A stretch of 64,000 bases of DNA from Rhynchospora pubera. Lineage: Eukaryota > Streptophyta > Magnoliopsida > Poales > Cyperaceae. Both the position numbers and the translations under genes were made by a program. Below, piece after piece: positions 1-12,202 of the stretch. A model generated the notes under the pieces. It was not told where the DNA came from and searched no databases. It worked only from the letters and a program-made list of their open reading frames with translations. The stretch lies in contig CM051461.1 of assembly GCA_028095005.1 (NCBI GenBank), positions 43,388,812-43,452,811 on the forward strand, given 5' to 3'. Position 1 is the stretch's first letter, and every line of letters starts with the position of its first letter.

Positions 1-1500
1 TCGTAAACTAACCTCCTCTTTCGAGCGATTGGCTTACCTCATATACTTAACTAATCAATTATTTGTTCTAGTTTAATGTCCTAATGGTGCTGCAGTTCAT
101 CAATAGGTAAACAGTCAAACAAACAATTAAATTAACCAAGCAAGATATAATTCTCAACAAAACATATCACATATCATAATATAAAGCTATCAAGTCATCA
201 CAAAATACTAAACTAATCTACTAACTACTACTAAGACATCATTAATTATCCTAACATGCAAGAAAAATAAGATACAAACTCCATCAAATCAAAATATCAA
301 GAGAAAAGGAACGAATAAACCAAATATCGCTTCTAACTCAAGATATCGATCGTCCGAAGTCGTGGTTGGATCGGTTCTACCGCTGTCGCGTCCAGAATCT
401 CTCCAAGGTTGCTGCCATGGACGTGCTCCGCTGCGAGAGGTGGAATCCCACGCCTTTCGGCGTGAGAACGGTGGTGGAAAATATTGTATGGAAGGTGGGG
501 ATACTTTCCTCTCTGTAATTTCGTACATCTATGGCCAGGGAGGAGGCTTGGGAGGCAGGTTAGGGCAAGGGTTCACGAGATCATGCCATAAAATAAAGTT
601 TCCATCTTCAAAACTTGCCAAAACTGACTTTTTCACGAAATTTCGGACCGAAATAAATAATTTCGGACCGAAATTATTTTCCAGCACTGCGCACCGATAG
701 TATTTTGACCATAATTTCTTCATCCGGACTCCGATTGAGTTGATTCAAAGGTCGTTGGATAGCTTAGGATGAGCTCTACAGTGCTATGCATTCCATTTAG
801 TCATTTTCTTCTTATAAATCCACCTTTTTATGTGATAATTATGCCCAATCCACTAAGTTCCTACAAAACAAATCAAATTGCTACGGCAGTATCCAATCTT
901 GCAAAATAAAGCATAAAAGCACATTGAATATCATTGGTTTGGATAGTATTTTGGTGTCAAGTATGGTCAAAACGTATATATAAATAAGAGATATCATGTG
1001 CTTCTAAAATTATTGACATGGGTACTGCACAGGAGATTTTTTGGAGTGTTTTCACCTTAGATATAAACTTAATTTCTTTGCCAGTGAGCCGCATGCAGTA
1101 GGTTTGAAAAGAATGTGACATTTTGGTGATAAAAGCTGGGAAGGTTAACCAATTAACCATATATAGATTTTCGATCCAATTCCATCTAACTTTGAAACAA
1201 CTAGTTGATCAGACGGTGTTCAATTGTCCATTAAATTAATTAGCTTGGTTAATTATTTTTGAAAATTTTATTCATGTCCTTGCTGACTTGATCTACACCA
1301 ATTTATATCTATGATCTAATTTTGTTATTTGTTCAAGCCATTTTACTTGTGACATGTGTAGAGTATATTATTTGCATTTGTCATGTGCTTTTAGTTTTTT
1401 CAGTTAATTGACTTTGCTTGTATTAGAAATTTCTAATTATTATGGAATTAACTTAATCATTTATACTACTATACTAATAATTTATATTCTTTCGGCTTTT
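1..1500. other. Intergenic, no recognised gene
   Basis: AT-rich sequence with one more GC-rich patch at about 350-560. Short open frames on both strands there overlap one another and resemble nothing I know. No tRNA, clear LTR terminus or coding exon was seen. Confidence 0.5.
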
Positions 1501-1507
1501 GTATTAG

Positions 1508-1615
1508 AAAAAAAGGAAGATGAAGGGAACGAGAAGGAAAAAAAATTATAGGGATGACGACAATGAGTCTAAGAATTTCAGTGGAGAAGAAGATGACAGA
1601 GAAGAGAGTGACTAA
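1508..1615 (+). pseudogene. Possible orphan terminal exon, basic then acidic
   Basis: A pyrimidine-rich stretch ending in TTAG precedes an open frame of 35 codons plus TAA. The peptide starts very Lys/Arg-rich (KKRKMKGTRRKKN) and becomes Asp/Glu-rich (GEEDDREESD) before the stop. This looks like the nuclear-localisation plus acidic tail of a transposase or chromatin protein. No upstream exons could be identified, so it is more likely a relic than a live gene. The splice acceptor and frame are seen; the origin is inference. Confidence 0.22.
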
Positions 1616-2016
1616 GTAACACCATTTTGTGATTAGAAATTTTTTTGGGGTGATTTTGTAAAGATGATTTATTATTGAATTTTGTGATTAGGAAATTACT
1701 AAACTAGTATGACTAAGCGTACATTTTGTTTATCTGATATAGATATTAGCAATAGTTGTATTCAATCAGTGCTTTAATATTTGTTTGTTTTTTTTTTGTC
1801 ATTACTTAGTTGTATGCAAACGGTAAAAGTAGTTGTATGCAAATGTAATTGTCTGACATGTATGTACTCAATCAATGCTTTGATGGATTATTCATTTAGT
1901 TGACATGTATGCGCATTGGACTTTATTCATAAGAATCAATGTGATATGCAATGGGATGGTATCATGGTACTGTACGTAATGAAACAAGCAGTAATACGCT
2001 GCATTGGACATTTATT

Positions 2017-2163
2017 GGCTCCGTCTGGATGGGTGCAGGAATAAGAGAATAGCTTTTTCTACTTCCAAATTTATTATAAACAATTTAAACTCTTCACAAA
2101 GTTACACACTTCCCAAAACTTCTTCCTTTATTTCTCTTATTCCCACACCATCCAAACGGAGCC
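2017..2163. mobile_element. Tourist-like MITE, copy 1
   Basis: A 147-bp element with terminal inverted repeats GGCTCCGTCTGGAT and ATCCAAACGGAGCC. It is flanked on both sides by ATT, a 3-bp direct repeat. The interior starts with GGAATAAGAG and ends with CTTATTCCCACACCA, like the other copies at 4473 and 56265. Three-bp target duplications with GGCTCCGTTTGG-type ends point to the PIF/Harbinger (Tourist) group; no transposase is encoded. Confidence 0.75.
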
Positions 2164-3814
2164 ATTCATAAGAAATAGTTCAACTTAATGTGATAAGCTA
2201 GTAGTCATTTAAAAAAGAAAACAATGACACCAATATAGATATGAGCTACCTGCAAACATTTTAGTTGCTTTTGATGGCCTGGACACATATAGGCGGCTAA
2301 TATTGAGGTGATTCATATTTACACTATAAAGATAAATTGAGTAGCATCAGGTGCTCAGTGTCTAATCAAAATAAAAAAATTACCAGTTTACATACTAATC
2401 AATATCTTGAGATTAATCCAATTTATGTTGACAATGAAAAATAGAAATTTCATTCTAATCAATTACATTGAAGTCATAACATCACTGGTCACTTCAAATT
2501 AAACAAAAACTCATACTAGTATCTATACAAATAATTTACATTTACTATATCTTCTCAGATAAGCTTAATTTAAATAGACTAAATATCATTAAAACAACAA
2601 CAACAAAGAATCTACTTCCTTAGCTCGGTCTTGAACGAGTGCATTGTACCAGCTAAAGGATCTACAACCACTTGATATCTACAAAAATTAAAAGTGAAAA
2701 TTCATTAGTTCTAAGCAATTCTTCATCACAAGAATAAAAAAATCGAAAGTATTATATAGTTCTAAGCTAGAGTCTACAAGAGATGAAGGTTGGTGAAAGT
2801 ATTATTATTAACTTATTCTAGCAGATAGTATGTTCAATTAAGTATCTAGACTGTAGCAGTAACAAATAAAAAATATATCAACTAATATCAGCAATTAGGA
2901 TTCTTAATATACCAGTAGAAAAAAAAAGACAACATCATATATGTATCAGCCATTAACCAATTAATTGCACATTTGAACCCAATTGTACCAATTAAGTAAC
3001 TAAACAATTACTTATGCACAAGAGAAATTGAACCTAATTGCAAACAAATCCCAATTTCAGCCTAATTTTGCAACCTATTAACCAAAAATTTTTTGAAGAA
3101 AAAATCAGCAACCAAATGTTCCACAAGGCCAATCATGTGGTTACTTTTAGAATGATGTTTAACAGATAATACAATAAAAAAAACTGAAAAAAAAGTCATA
3201 TTAAATTGTCTTAAGAGCCGATAGATAAATTAACTATAATCCTGAAATTAGGTTCCCTGTTCGAGATCAAAACTAATTTTCAAACCAAAAGCTCTTGTAC
3301 CACAATAAATTTTGTCAAAAAAAAGAAGAAAGGAAGAAAAAAGAGCAATACAATCGATTTCTCTTACCAGAGCCTTAATCGCAAGAAAAAACTTGTGTAC
3401 GGGACAGAGTGAAAGAGGGTCGAGTACCTCTCCAATGAGAGAGACGCGAGATCGACAGTTGCCTCGACTTGCAGCGGGGAACGTGTCGGACACGAAGAGA
3501 GGCGCGACTATGACAGCAAGAGGAGTCGGAGTCGGAGATGAAGAGAGAGGTGTTACTTGAATTTCGACAAAAGAGTAAGAGTCGGAGAATAAGAACTGGA
3601 GTGGAAGAGAAAGAGGCAAGAGAGACAGATCTAGGGTTTCATTTGTGTCTGAAGGGGAACGATTGAGTCGGGAGAGGAGCGGAACAAAATAAGGGAGAAC
3701 GACAGGTTAATTTTTTCAATCCAGCGACTTGATCTGCACTAATCTTAAAGCAAATCTAACGTTCTGAATTTGTATGCATAGAAGACCCAATACATTAGTA
3801 TGCACAATAGGTTT

Positions 3815-3852
<38 letters not shown>

Positions 3853-4472
3853 TTTCCTTTATAAAAATTATATCGTATTAAAAGTTTAATCTTTCAATAA
3901 ACACTTTTTTCCCATAGGACAATCTGAAAAATGACTTTACTATATGCTGAAAAATAATTCACAAATTGGTGGGATTTTTTTCCCTTCTATTTCCTGTTTT
4001 CAGATAAATTCTTAAATTATTGTATAGTTTTCTAATGCAACAAGTTTAAGTTAGCGGGGTCAAAGGCAACTAAAATATTATTTTGTAGCGGATATTTTAC
4101 AATGTTATATATTCGACTTTCATCTCTGCTCATCTTCAGTAGAGTAAATTAGATTAATGATTTTAACTATCACCTTTCAACAATGACAAAAATATATATC
4201 GGTCCACAAATTTCTAATTTCTTGCCATATTGATCAAACAGAAAAGCCTTTTAAAGGATCAAACAGTACTTCTAAATATTGAGAATCAAAACGGTAAATG
4301 AGGGCATGCTAATGGGATCAATTATTTAAGTAAATATTTTCAATAACTAGACTTCCATTTATCAATTTTCAATAACAGTAATTTATTATTTTATTCAAAT
4401 TGTGTTTGCATTTTAAATTAATTCAAATAGAAACTATATGGAATTTGTAATTCATGTGTAATTGGAATCTAA
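2164..4472. other. Intergenic; TA microsatellite and CT/GA-rich block
   Basis: No gene is recognised. A (TA)n run occupies 3819-3850. The block 3250-3700 is GA-rich on the plus strand (CT-rich on the minus strand) and reads on the minus strand like a plant 5' UTR or first exon: an open frame of about 120 codons followed by a GTAAGAG splice-donor-like site near 3367. No matching downstream exon was found, so no gene is called. Confidence 0.35.
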
Positions 4473-4661
4473 GGCTCCGTTTGGATAGTGTGGGAATAAG
4501 GCAGGAAGAAGGAAGAAGGGAAGAAATTTATTGGGAATGGGTAAATTTATTGGAAAGTGTGTAATTTTTGTGAAGAATTTGGATGGTTAGAAATAAATTT
4601 ATTGGTAAAAAGTGGTTATTTCTTATTCCTTATTCCGGAAAGAAGCCATCCAAACGGAGCC
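4473..4661. mobile_element. Tourist-like MITE, copy 2 (cleanest)
   Basis: A 189-bp element starting GGCTCCGTTTGGATAGTGTG and ending CCATCCAAACGGAGCC, flanked by TAA on both sides. TAA is the canonical PIF/Harbinger target duplication. The inner ends carry the family's GGAATAAG / CTTATTCC pair. It is non-coding and presumably mobilised in trans. Confidence 0.88.
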
Positions 4662-4855
4662 TAAAAGTAGAAAACAGTGATCCCATTTGGATGAAGAATT
4701 TAAATTCAAACTAAATTCAGATAAACGAACAACTTAATGACCTCTAATATGAACTGGGTAAAGTTGAATAAAATCAGTGCCACATGTCATCACGAAACTA
4801 TATATATAATTTAATTAATAAATGCTTTTGGGTCGTAGGTTTTCTATCCACAGCC

Positions 4856-5117
4856 TAGCGATGTGACACGGAACAGCTTTGTTTCGTTTTCGTTCTATTT
4901 CGGCAACTAAACAAAATTCTGATTTTGTTTCCGTTCTGTTTCGTTAAACTAAACGATTTTTTTTCCGTTTTTGTTCCATCTTCAATTTTTCATTGTACTT
5001 CTTCATTTTCTTATTTCGTTTCAGTTTAAACGGTATAATTTTCTATTTCGTTTTCGTTTCATTTTCTAAAATGAAACTATACAGTAGAGTATTAGTATTG
5101 ACAGGCTGACAGCTGTG
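4856..5117. mobile_element. hAT-like MITE with CGTTTC-type array
   Basis: A 262-bp insert bracketed by an exact 8-bp direct repeat, CCACAGCC (4848-4855 and 5118-5125), as expected for hAT transposition. The inside is full of TTTCGTTTTCGTT / GTTTCGTT runs, the same internal theme as the elements at 27864 and 35587. The terminal inverted repeats are poor (TAGCGATGTGAC versus CACAGCTGTCAG), so assignment rests on the target duplication and the interior. Confidence 0.6.
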
Positions 5118-5377
5118 CCACAGCCTTCCTAGTAATTTTAAAAATCAAGGAAAGACAGGAGAAAAATTTCATATTTTAGTAGCGATGTGTCTAGTTCCTA
5201 GGAGGGTACAGTCATACAGGACAGCAGTGTGAGCGGACATGCACGTGCGGCTCTGCACACGTGTGGAGTGTTGTCCGGGAAAACGCTAACCAAAACATAT
5301 GAGACGACGAGACATGTCAAGCATGAGAGACAACTCACCACCTCCTTCAATTGCATATAGTAACGTGTAATTAATAT

Positions 5378-5459
5378 CTTATTAATTGGTGACCGAGTAC
5401 ATGGCATGAGATTAGGTTCTTATTAATTGGTGACCGAGTACATGGCATGAGATTAGGTT
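5378..5459. repeat. Perfect 41-bp tandem duplication
   Basis: Two identical adjacent 41-bp copies (5378-5418 and 5419-5459), each starting CTTATTAATTGGTGACC. The absence of differences indicates a recent event. No coding function. Confidence 0.9.
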
Positions 5460-6040
5460 CTTCTTTATTTATTTCTTTCTTTTACTAAAACATTGATTGC
5501 TTTTGTAAATGTGCGGAAAGAGCTCAGAACTCGAGGTCACCGAACCGTGCACTAATGTAATATATATCAATCAAGTTCAAAGGAAAAAAAAAATCATGTC
5601 AATTGATGATTTAGTATTGATTCTACGTTACTACTTGTAAATTTGTAATACCTATCTAATACTATTAATAAAAAAAGTTTTGGTGCAACAAATATCACCA
5701 TTTTTTATTTTAATAATATTTAAAAATTAATATTCAAATTTCTAATTGTAACATAGTAGATATATCAGACCCAGTTAATGGTGTTAATTAGGTAAATCTT
5801 AAAAATAATACTAAGATAAATAAAATTTTAAAACTAATAATCTTCAAATGGACAATTCAATCATAACAATAAAATTCACTCGGAATCGAAATCTTTTAAT
5901 CTGTGTAGTTTCTAAAAATCATCTACATGATTCTAGCAAAATCAAAGTTAAATTAATAATGAAATTTAATATCAGATTAATTGAATTTGAATGAAAACAA
6001 TTCATTAAATAACTCTATAAGAGTTGCAGCACCCTTGGCC
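5460..6040. other. Intergenic, AT-rich
   Basis: No gene, RNA or element termini recognised. Confidence 0.4.
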
Positions 6041-9000
6041 ATAGAGTGTCTGCCACAGAAGATCAAAGGGGTGAATTTTTAGTAAAAGTCAGAAAATCAC
6101 CGTGGCACCATCTCCTTTCTCTCTCCTTTTCCCTTCTCTTTGTTCGCTCCGTCCGATTCCTTCTCATCTCTCGTCTTCTCCGACGAGAAATTCCTCTCGA
6201 GATATTGTGGCGGATGGATTGTGGCTAACCAATCCCACCAGGCCACAGCCTAGCACCTCCGATTGGCTGCCCCTCTTGCTCTTATCCACGAGAGAGGTGG
6301 ATAAGTATTGAAGTTCGACTCAAACTGTAGGATTCGAGCTTGAGATCCTCACCGTTGGCCCCTCTCTTCTCTTCTCCTTACCATGGCTGCCTATAAATAC
6401 CTCGAGGTTGGTCTAATACCTGTTTCTCTGTCGGCTAAGAAAAATTCCAGAAATAAATAAATAAATAAGGAGGAAAATAAAAGAAGAGAGGGAGCTAATC
6501 GTTGAAGATCCAAGGTATATTTGAACCCTTCTGTGCTATAAATGAGTTTATGTCGTGGGTTGATAACTGACTTGACTGATTACTTGATTAGGGTTTGAGC
6601 CTAATTCGAGTTGTTACTGTGTGTTGATTTGATGATACTGTGTTGACCTTGAATAGCGAAATTGATAGTCTGATAACCCCAATTTGTGGACTTTGAATGC
6701 TTGAAACCCCATCTGTTATGGTTTATAGATTTGTTAATGTTGCTTAAGCCAAATTGTTTGAGTTTGAGGTTGTTCTCGCGGTTGGGCACTGATGGAGACC
6801 TTTGTGAGGCTTTACGATGGGATTTGAGGCTTGGTATCAGTCTCTGGTACACTCGATGTACCACTGGTACCATACTGGTACGCTGTGACGTGTTTCAGGG
6901 ACTAAATTGTGAGGAAAAAGGACTTATTTGTAATTTCTGGGGGCCTCTTTGTAAAGAAAAAGGACTTGGGTTGAGAATAAAATGAATTTAGGGGCCTCTG
7001 GATAAATATTACAGTCCTTGCGGGTCGGATCCAGACCCCTCATATCGGATCCGAGTCGGACCCGTTAGGCTTGGCTCAGGTCAACTGGGTCAGGTTGACC
7101 TGACTTAGCCATATTGGATTATGGGCCTTAATGGGCTGATTCTTTTTGGGCTTCGGCTAAAACAAAAGAAAATTATATGGGCCCAATACAGAAATTGATC
7201 TCGGCCCAATGCAGAAATTTGGATTTAAATTTAATCTTAAACTTAATCCAAGATTAAGTTAATTAACTAGTATGCTTAGTAATTAATTATAGGAAAGGCC
7301 GTTAGCAATAATTGGGTATTCCTTTAATTAAGTGGGATTCGATTTTTATTTTTCGGGAGATGATGAGAATAGTTCGAGTGAGTCAAGAACAGATACAATG
7401 ACGTTTATTCACCGACTGTCTGATCCCAAAACAAATAACCAATCAAAACTTGATTTTTATTTGCTATGTTTTCTTATTTAATTTCTGATTTCTATTTATT
7501 AATTTCTAGTTCTTATTAAATGTTTAACTAAATAAAAACTTAGTTAAATAAATATATATTTAATAAATTATGTAAAATAAAAACTAAGTTGCATAAATAC
7601 TAAACAAGAGGTACTTAAGTAAATAATAGTCGTAATAATTTAAAAATAAAATTAATTATATTAAATAACTTTTAAAAAATTATAAAAAGAATTAATTAAA
7701 ATTAGATAAACTAAAAATAAAAAAAAGAAAATAATAATTACTGAAAACACAAGCAATTACTAAATAATAATTAAATAAACATCAGTCTAGTGGTATAAGC
7801 CAGACTTTGTAGTCCTAAGTTTTTAGGTTTAATTAAGAAAAGGAAACCGTTAAATTAAATTTTAATGGTTTTTAAACAACTTACAGGAGAACCGACGGAA
7901 ACGAGTTTTGATCCAGCAGCAGGTGCGAATACGTGGACTTTTATAGAAATCTTAATACTGGTAAACTTAAATTATGCATGGCATGTTGACAACCCGTTTT
8001 GAATGCATTAATCAAGTTGTCATTTTAAGGAACAAATATTACAACTCATGTTGAGTAAATCTCCTTTCTTATAATTGTTGAAAAAACCAAGCAAGTTTGT
8101 ATGATCCTTTGTTATAAATGAACTGTCTTGTTCCAGTTCAATTATACTTGCTTGGAAATGTGAAGTTATGGTTCGCAGAGAAATTTTGGAATATGGATTT
8201 AGCATAGAAATCAATACCACTCTCCGGAGTCGGTCGGCCCCCGGCTTCGGCCAGTTCGATAGCGCTATATGAAATTGGAATTCCCTTCTGCCTGCCCTCG
8301 GGTTAGGGAAAGGTCTCCTTCTGCTTGCCCAACCGGTTGGGTTAGGTGACCTGAGTGAAATGTGATGAGATGCTTATATGTCTTGACTTGATCTGGTTCT
8401 ATCTGACTTATTATCTGTTATATTGCATGTTGATTTACAGCATGGTTGTGATTGGCCCTTTTCTGCTACGGTGCTCGGTATGAAGGCTAGCTAATGATTT
8501 GCATTGCATCACTTCTATCAATTTATTTATTATATTCTTGTGTTCATTTATTATTCACTGCTATTTAATTATTATTCATATTGTTAAGTCGAGTATTAAT
8601 TCTAGAATAAGATTTCAACTAGAAATCCACGTCTGGAACTAAAACTCGCACTGAGAATTCTATTCTCACTCGCGTTTGTTTTTGCATGTTCCTCGATGGT
8701 TGGGGGTTCCAGACGACTCACCGTCCACAGAGAGGACCACCCATAGCAGTGTTTGACGGATCCCATGTGCATATCCAGACCTATGTACCACACCTACGTT
8801 TTCATATTACCTACCATGTATCTATGTCTCCTTTAGGAGTTTATTTTTATATTGAGTATCCGAATGCTCCAGCTCCTCCTGCTCCTGCTCCACCCGCTCC
8901 TGCCCCTTCTCATTCATCATCAGCAGCCACTCCCATTATCATTGTAGATAGTGATGAGGGGGAGGAGGAGCCTGAGGAGGCTTGATGTTGTGTTGTTGTT

Positions 9001-9364
9001 GTTGTTACTTTTTAGTATGACGAGCTAGGATCAACTTTTGGCTACACTAGTACTAGTCTCTAGTGTATATTATGGACTAGACTAAGTGTTTGTTTATAGA
9101 CCCTAGTCTCGAGGTGTCACATTTTGAGGGTTGGTTGTATCAGCTACTGTGTGGTTTGTATGTTATATAGTAGTACTGTGTAGTAGTTTTTGTATTTCTG
9201 TTTTTCTTATTTTTACAACATGAGATAATATTTGTTATATTATCTGGGAAAAAAAAATGGAAGGAAATAGCAAATTGAAAAGTTAGTTAGGTTAAGCCTT
9301 ACGAAGGTACACTTTCATGTACTTTCGTGGCGGGAGCTGTCATACTCAGCTGCGGGGTGTGACA
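6041..9364. mobile_element. Probable LTR-retrotransposon-derived block (non-autonomous)
   Basis: The base composition is richer in GC than the flanks, and there are several retrotransposon-like marks. A TATAAATA box sits at 6392-6399, followed by A/T-rich leader sequence with AATAAATAAATAA. The far end reads GGGGTGTGACA, whose complement TGTCACACCCC is a common plant Ty3/gypsy LTR start. A small Pro-rich ORF lies inside. No gag, protease, reverse transcriptase or integrase was seen and the 5' boundary is uncertain, so this is either a giant solo LTR or a coding-less element. Extent and strand are tentative. Confidence 0.35.
8686..8985 (+). CDS. Hypothetical 99-aa Pro-rich, acidic-tail protein (probably element-borne)
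   Basis: ATG-initiated frame of 99 codons. Residues 1-60 show no motif I recognise. Residues 60-77 are an alanine/proline repeat (PAPPAPAPPAPAP), followed by a Ser-rich spacer and an acidic end (VDSDEGEEEPEEA). It lies about 380 bases before a TGTCACACCCC-like LTR terminus, inside the retrotransposon-like block, so it is more likely a transposon-derived frame than a host gene. No homologue is recognised and translation is unproven. Confidence 0.25.
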   Translation: MFLDGWGFQTTHRPQRGPPIAVFDGSHVHIQTYVPHLRFHITYHVSMSPLGVYFYIEYPNAPAPPAPAPPAPAPSHSSSAATPIIIVDSDEGEEEPEEA

Positions 9365-12040
9365 CTAATCCAACCGTAACAAGCGATTCTTTTCATATAT
9401 TTTTTTTGTAAAATTTGATGTTTATTTGATACTTGATCAAGATACAAAAATATTGATGTGTTAAAATTAATCTAGCAGAGTAAACAACGTTTGTTCATTA
9501 ATTTTTGGCCTCTTATTCGAGTAACAAGTTACTGACTCAAAATTTTATAAATTGAACAAGATCAATGACTTGATTCAAAATTTGACGAGGCGGATTCTTC
9601 AATGGTAAGAAGTTGTGCTCTTTCATAATAAAAATGGGAATTGTTGTAAGAATATCCCTTCCATGCGCTACTTCAGGAAATTTGAATTTCAAAATTTAAA
9701 ATATTAATGAAATATAAAAGTTGTGGCATATTTGCAGCACTAAAAAAAAATTATGGCATTAACCTTGCTCGTTACAATTAAAAATAAATTATAGGATGTT
9801 TTTTACGTCATCTATTATATAGAAAAAAAAGTTATTAAAAGCTAGCTGTTAAAGATCCGGAAAAAAAGTTATGATGATCTTTTAGTGGAACATAAGCTAC
9901 GACCAAACTTTTTATCCTCTGTTATTATTAAAAACATCTGATGAAAAGTCAAGATATATAAAAAATCGAAAATTTGAGCCGAAAATAACAAAAAGGGTCG
10001 GGTGAAAAACAAATTTAAAAAGCTCGGGCGGCTAAGTGCAACCTTTTGGCACCACAGCTGCCAAAAAAAAGTAATAATGAATAATCTTCGTTTCAAAGTT
10101 TCAGGTTAGGTGACAATAAATAAATGCGAAAGTTGCTTCTTTGATCTATGATCATCATTAGTACTACTTGAAAAAAAAAGATCATTACACTAGCACTGTC
10201 TTTCTTGCCCAAACTTTGAAGGAAAAAGAAAAATAATTTACCAAGATTTATTCTAATAAATAATAAGCAAGGATTAAATCTGATAAGGATGTGAAATGGG
10301 AGGGGGGGGGGGGATAAGAAGGTTCATTGTACCTTCATTCTTACATAGATTAACATCATAGAAAAACTCTGATATTTCTAGCTGAGTGCAGATAATTTAA
10401 GATCTAATTGCTGCTATTGATGTATATTGGCTTGGACAACTTTTTGCAATCACAACATTGTAGGTTTGATTTGTTTTTTTTAAGTAAGATCGTATATCAA
10501 TTTCAATGTAATTTGAAAATTATGTATTTATTAATCAATTTATATTAATAAAACTAAGTTGTTATGTATTTCAAATTGTTTGATAGATTATAAATATGGT
10601 TTTATATTACATAATATATGACGAACAGCCTATCAGTCTCGTGAAATAATATCTCTATAATTTTATTTTAAGAATTTTAATCAGTCTCGTAATAAGCATT
10701 TATCTTTTTTCTTACACGGTCCAAGATATAAACGTTCATTTTAATTTTAAGATGATTTGTCCATTGAATTAAATTTCCTACAGAAGTACTGGAGGAAGCA
10801 TCTTTTGAAGGTATATATCTACTAGTAGATACATATGTTGGATATTACGTTTCTTTTTACAAAATTTTCCTTAGAATGTGATTTGGGAAGAATATGCTTT
10901 ATCAAAAGTACAGTGTTTCAAAACTACATTTATGAGATTTGACCTAATTAAGTTATCATAAAGCAAATATTTTTTAGCATTCTTTTTTTTGTTACATAAA
11001 GATAAAGAATAGATAGATTACTTTCTTTCAATGTAGTAAAATAATATACCAATTATTCTAATATTGGTTCCTCTGTTCTAATCCATCTATTCCGAGCAAG
11101 ACAGGGATATATCCCCTCTAATTGCCTAAAAGTTGGAATCAGATACTAGAATCAAGCTATATAATGTTCTCCTTTTACAACCACTTGGTTGAAGAATAAG
11201 CCATAAAATGGCATCTCATTTTAAAGTTGATTAGTCTCTAAGTTATTGATATAGTCATATAGGCTTTTTTTTTTCAATATGTACTTGGAAGATTATCGTT
11301 CCACCTTTTCTTGTGGAATTATACGCTTTAATTACTTCAAATACGCAAAGTATATTTTACGTTTTGAAATTGTTGAGATAGTAGCTAGCTAGGCAAATTA
11401 TCAACAATTAAATTTGTATTAACAAAAAGAAAATTAGTCGAAATCTACTTGCGTAGATATTTATTTAGAGGGGATATAGAAGACAGGTCTATACTTTATG
11501 TACTAACAGAGGTTTTTTATCACACAATATATACAAAATATCTCTCAATAAAAAGGAACTTCAAAAAAGCATTTCCATAAAGTACGAATAAATTTAACAC
11601 TGAATTACAGTTCTCCACGGGCATTTTATGTTAGGACATTGAATGAAATTTCATTGATAATGTACGATCATATGATTCATATTTGTTAAATGCACTGTGA
11701 ACACTACCAAACCTCAATCAACTTCAATTCCTTTGTGAGAGTGAAAAATGACAATACGCTTTTATTGCCAAACTTCTTCTTGAGTGATTCTTTGTGCCTT
11801 GACTTTTGAGGTCTAGATGCAAAAGGGGAATCCTTACTCCATTATGTAGCATTCTTTAAGAACAGTAAGAGACCGAATGGAACTATGGAAGGGAGGTATT
11901 AGGTGACATTACTTTTCTAGAAGGTTTCAAGGAGATGAGAATTTATGAATTTTTCATTTTCACTATCCAAAAAGTTGCAATTTAACTGTGACGGCTTCGA
12001 TAATTTATATTTCTTTACAATTACCAAAAAGCCGTTTATG
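9365..12040. other. Intergenic, no recognised gene
   Basis: AT-rich. A segment at about 9400-9560 weakly resembles 21425-21560, including the string AACAAGATCAATGACTTGA in opposite orientation, suggesting a decayed dispersed element. A G10 run is at 10303-10312. No exon was found. Confidence 0.4.
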
Positions 12041-12202
12041 GTGTTATTACATAATTAAACCCATGAGGTACTAGAAGTGAAATATGCATTCATGGAAATA
12101 CTTTTGTTATGTTTGATGATCTGGTGCTTTTCATGAAAAATTTGGAAGGTGCATTTTTAGTAAGGGCTATCTATTTTCAAATTCATCAAAGTTTATGGGT
12201 CT
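12041..12202. repeat. Dispersed duplicate, partner of 18701-18857
   Basis: About 160 bp closely matching 18701-18857. Both start GGTGTTATTACATAA, continue through ATATGCATTCATGGAAATA and end AAAGTTTATGGGT. Similarity stops abruptly on both sides. The second copy sits exactly where copy A of the large duplication ends. Confidence 0.8.

Noticed and set aside
289..723. Opposed open frames of 64-112 codons
   Set aside because: Three mutually overlapping frames on both strands, none with a domain or splice context.
3248..3619. Minus-strand Ser/Pro-rich frame of 123 codons
   Set aside because: It resembles translated CT-rich 5' leader sequence. A donor-like GTAAGAG follows, but no downstream exon was found; noted only as a possible non-coding first exon.
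5747..9364. One 3.6-kb LTR flanked by CTAAT
   Set aside because: TGTAACA at 5747 is preceded by CTAAT and the TGTGACA end at 9364 is followed by CTAAT, but a 5-base match plus TG is likely by chance over several kb, and no internal support links the two ends.
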